From assembly GCA_018828145.1 (NCBI GenBank), contig JAHJWO010000028.1:1-64000 (forward strand): a stretch of DNA of 64,000 nt, read 5' to 3'. Origin of the DNA: Alphaproteobacteria bacterium (GTDB lineage: Bacteria; Pseudomonadota; Alphaproteobacteria; Rhizobiales; Devosiaceae). The position numbers and the translations under genes are program-made. Positions 63,948 through 64,000 of the stretch are shown piece by piece (within the stretch, counting starts at the first letter, position 1; each line of letters opens with the position of its first letter). Under the pieces are notes generated by a model that was given only the letters and a program-made list of their open reading frames with translations, searched no databases and was not told the DNA's origin.

Positions 63948-64000
63948 CTATTCGTAATAGGTCAAGATGATCCTGTCGGCTTCGACGCTGACGTCGTCTA
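63948..64000 (-). CDS. 3' end of an unknown gene (cut by window edge)
   Basis: The minus-strand frame reads DDVSVEADRIILTYYE and stops at 63948-63950. The mixed hydrophobic and charged pattern looks coding, but only 17 codons are visible, so no family can be named. Confidence 0.35.
   Translation of the reverse strand, partial: DDVSVEADRIILTYYE

Noticed and set aside
56335..64000. Right-hand attachment repeat of the tRNA-Gln 3' end
   Set aside because: Looked for GTTCGAATCC-type copies downstream; only a poor partial match near 60232, so no attR is called.
1..64000. CRISPR arrays, rRNA genes and intact insertion sequences
   Set aside because: No regular repeat-spacer array, no rRNA sequence and no complete transposase were seen.

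Overview
The window reads as a chromosomal segment of a high-GC alphaproteobacterium of the order Hyphomicrobiales, most likely near Devosia or its relatives. This rests on gene order: pepA-holC, lptF-lptG-lptD-surA-pdxA-rsmA, gmk-yicC-mltG-fabF-acpP-fabG-fabD, rpsF-rpsR-rplI-dnaB-alr-radA-cvpA-purF, and the guaA/guaB neighbourhood with MAPEG and RsmB-like genes. The genus is an inference; no rRNA gene is present to confirm it.

Layout. Positions 1-11.9 kb hold housekeeping and small accessory genes. These include a guanidinium exporter (gdx/sugE) behind what looks like a guanidine-II (mini-ykkC) riboswitch, a glycosyltransferase, a DEAD-box helicase with a DbpA-type RNA-binding domain, ndk, an ABC-F ATPase, and holC with pepA. 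From 12 to 19.5 kb there is a tightly overlapping outer-membrane operon (LptF, LptG, LptD, SurA-like chaperone) that runs into pdxA and rsmA. From 20.8 to 27.2 kb on the minus strand lies the fatty-acid cluster (fabD, fabG, acpP, fabF), followed by mltG, yicC and gmk. From 28.5 to 38.7 kb on the plus strand are ribosomal proteins S6, S18 and L9, then dnaB, alr, radA, cvpA and purF with an SDR and a GNAT gene. From 38.7 to 54.1 kb are a CorC-type membrane protein, MAPEG, an RsmB-like methyltransferase, TspO, two tandem acyltransferase-3 paralogues, the purine genes guaA and guaB on either side of a YfgM-like protein and Der, and two tandem DHA2-type MFS paralogues. RlmE and a Ppx/GppA phosphatase close the core region.

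A tRNA-Gln(CTG) at 56291-56364 marks the change to an accessory region (about 56.4-63.9 kb). Next to it lies a truncated tyrosine-integrase remnant with a perfect 9-bp dyad in front. The region is a mosaic of decayed genes and small intact modules: a DUF899 gene with a truncated alpha/beta hydrolase, divergent from an HxlR regulator; frameshifted DUF3606 and DUF6894 genes; one intact and one truncated single-domain response regulator; a secreted protein with APGQ repeats; three unrecognised small ORFs around an iteron-like and dyad-rich spacer; and a RES-Xre toxin-antitoxin pair with a readable promoter and operator. Two breakpoints share one geometry, in which two convergent genes have each lost their 3' end at a single junction.

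Regulatory signals seen directly: the two-hairpin riboswitch before gdx; overlapping divergent promoters and half-sites between DUF899 and HxlR; four sites resembling the general-stress sigma EcfG promoter (GGAAC-N16-CGTT), three of them in the decayed island and one before tspO; a 17-bp palindrome in the guaB leader; and intrinsic terminators after ndk, fabF, rplI and between der and guaB. Family assignments are from pattern recognition only; no database search was run.
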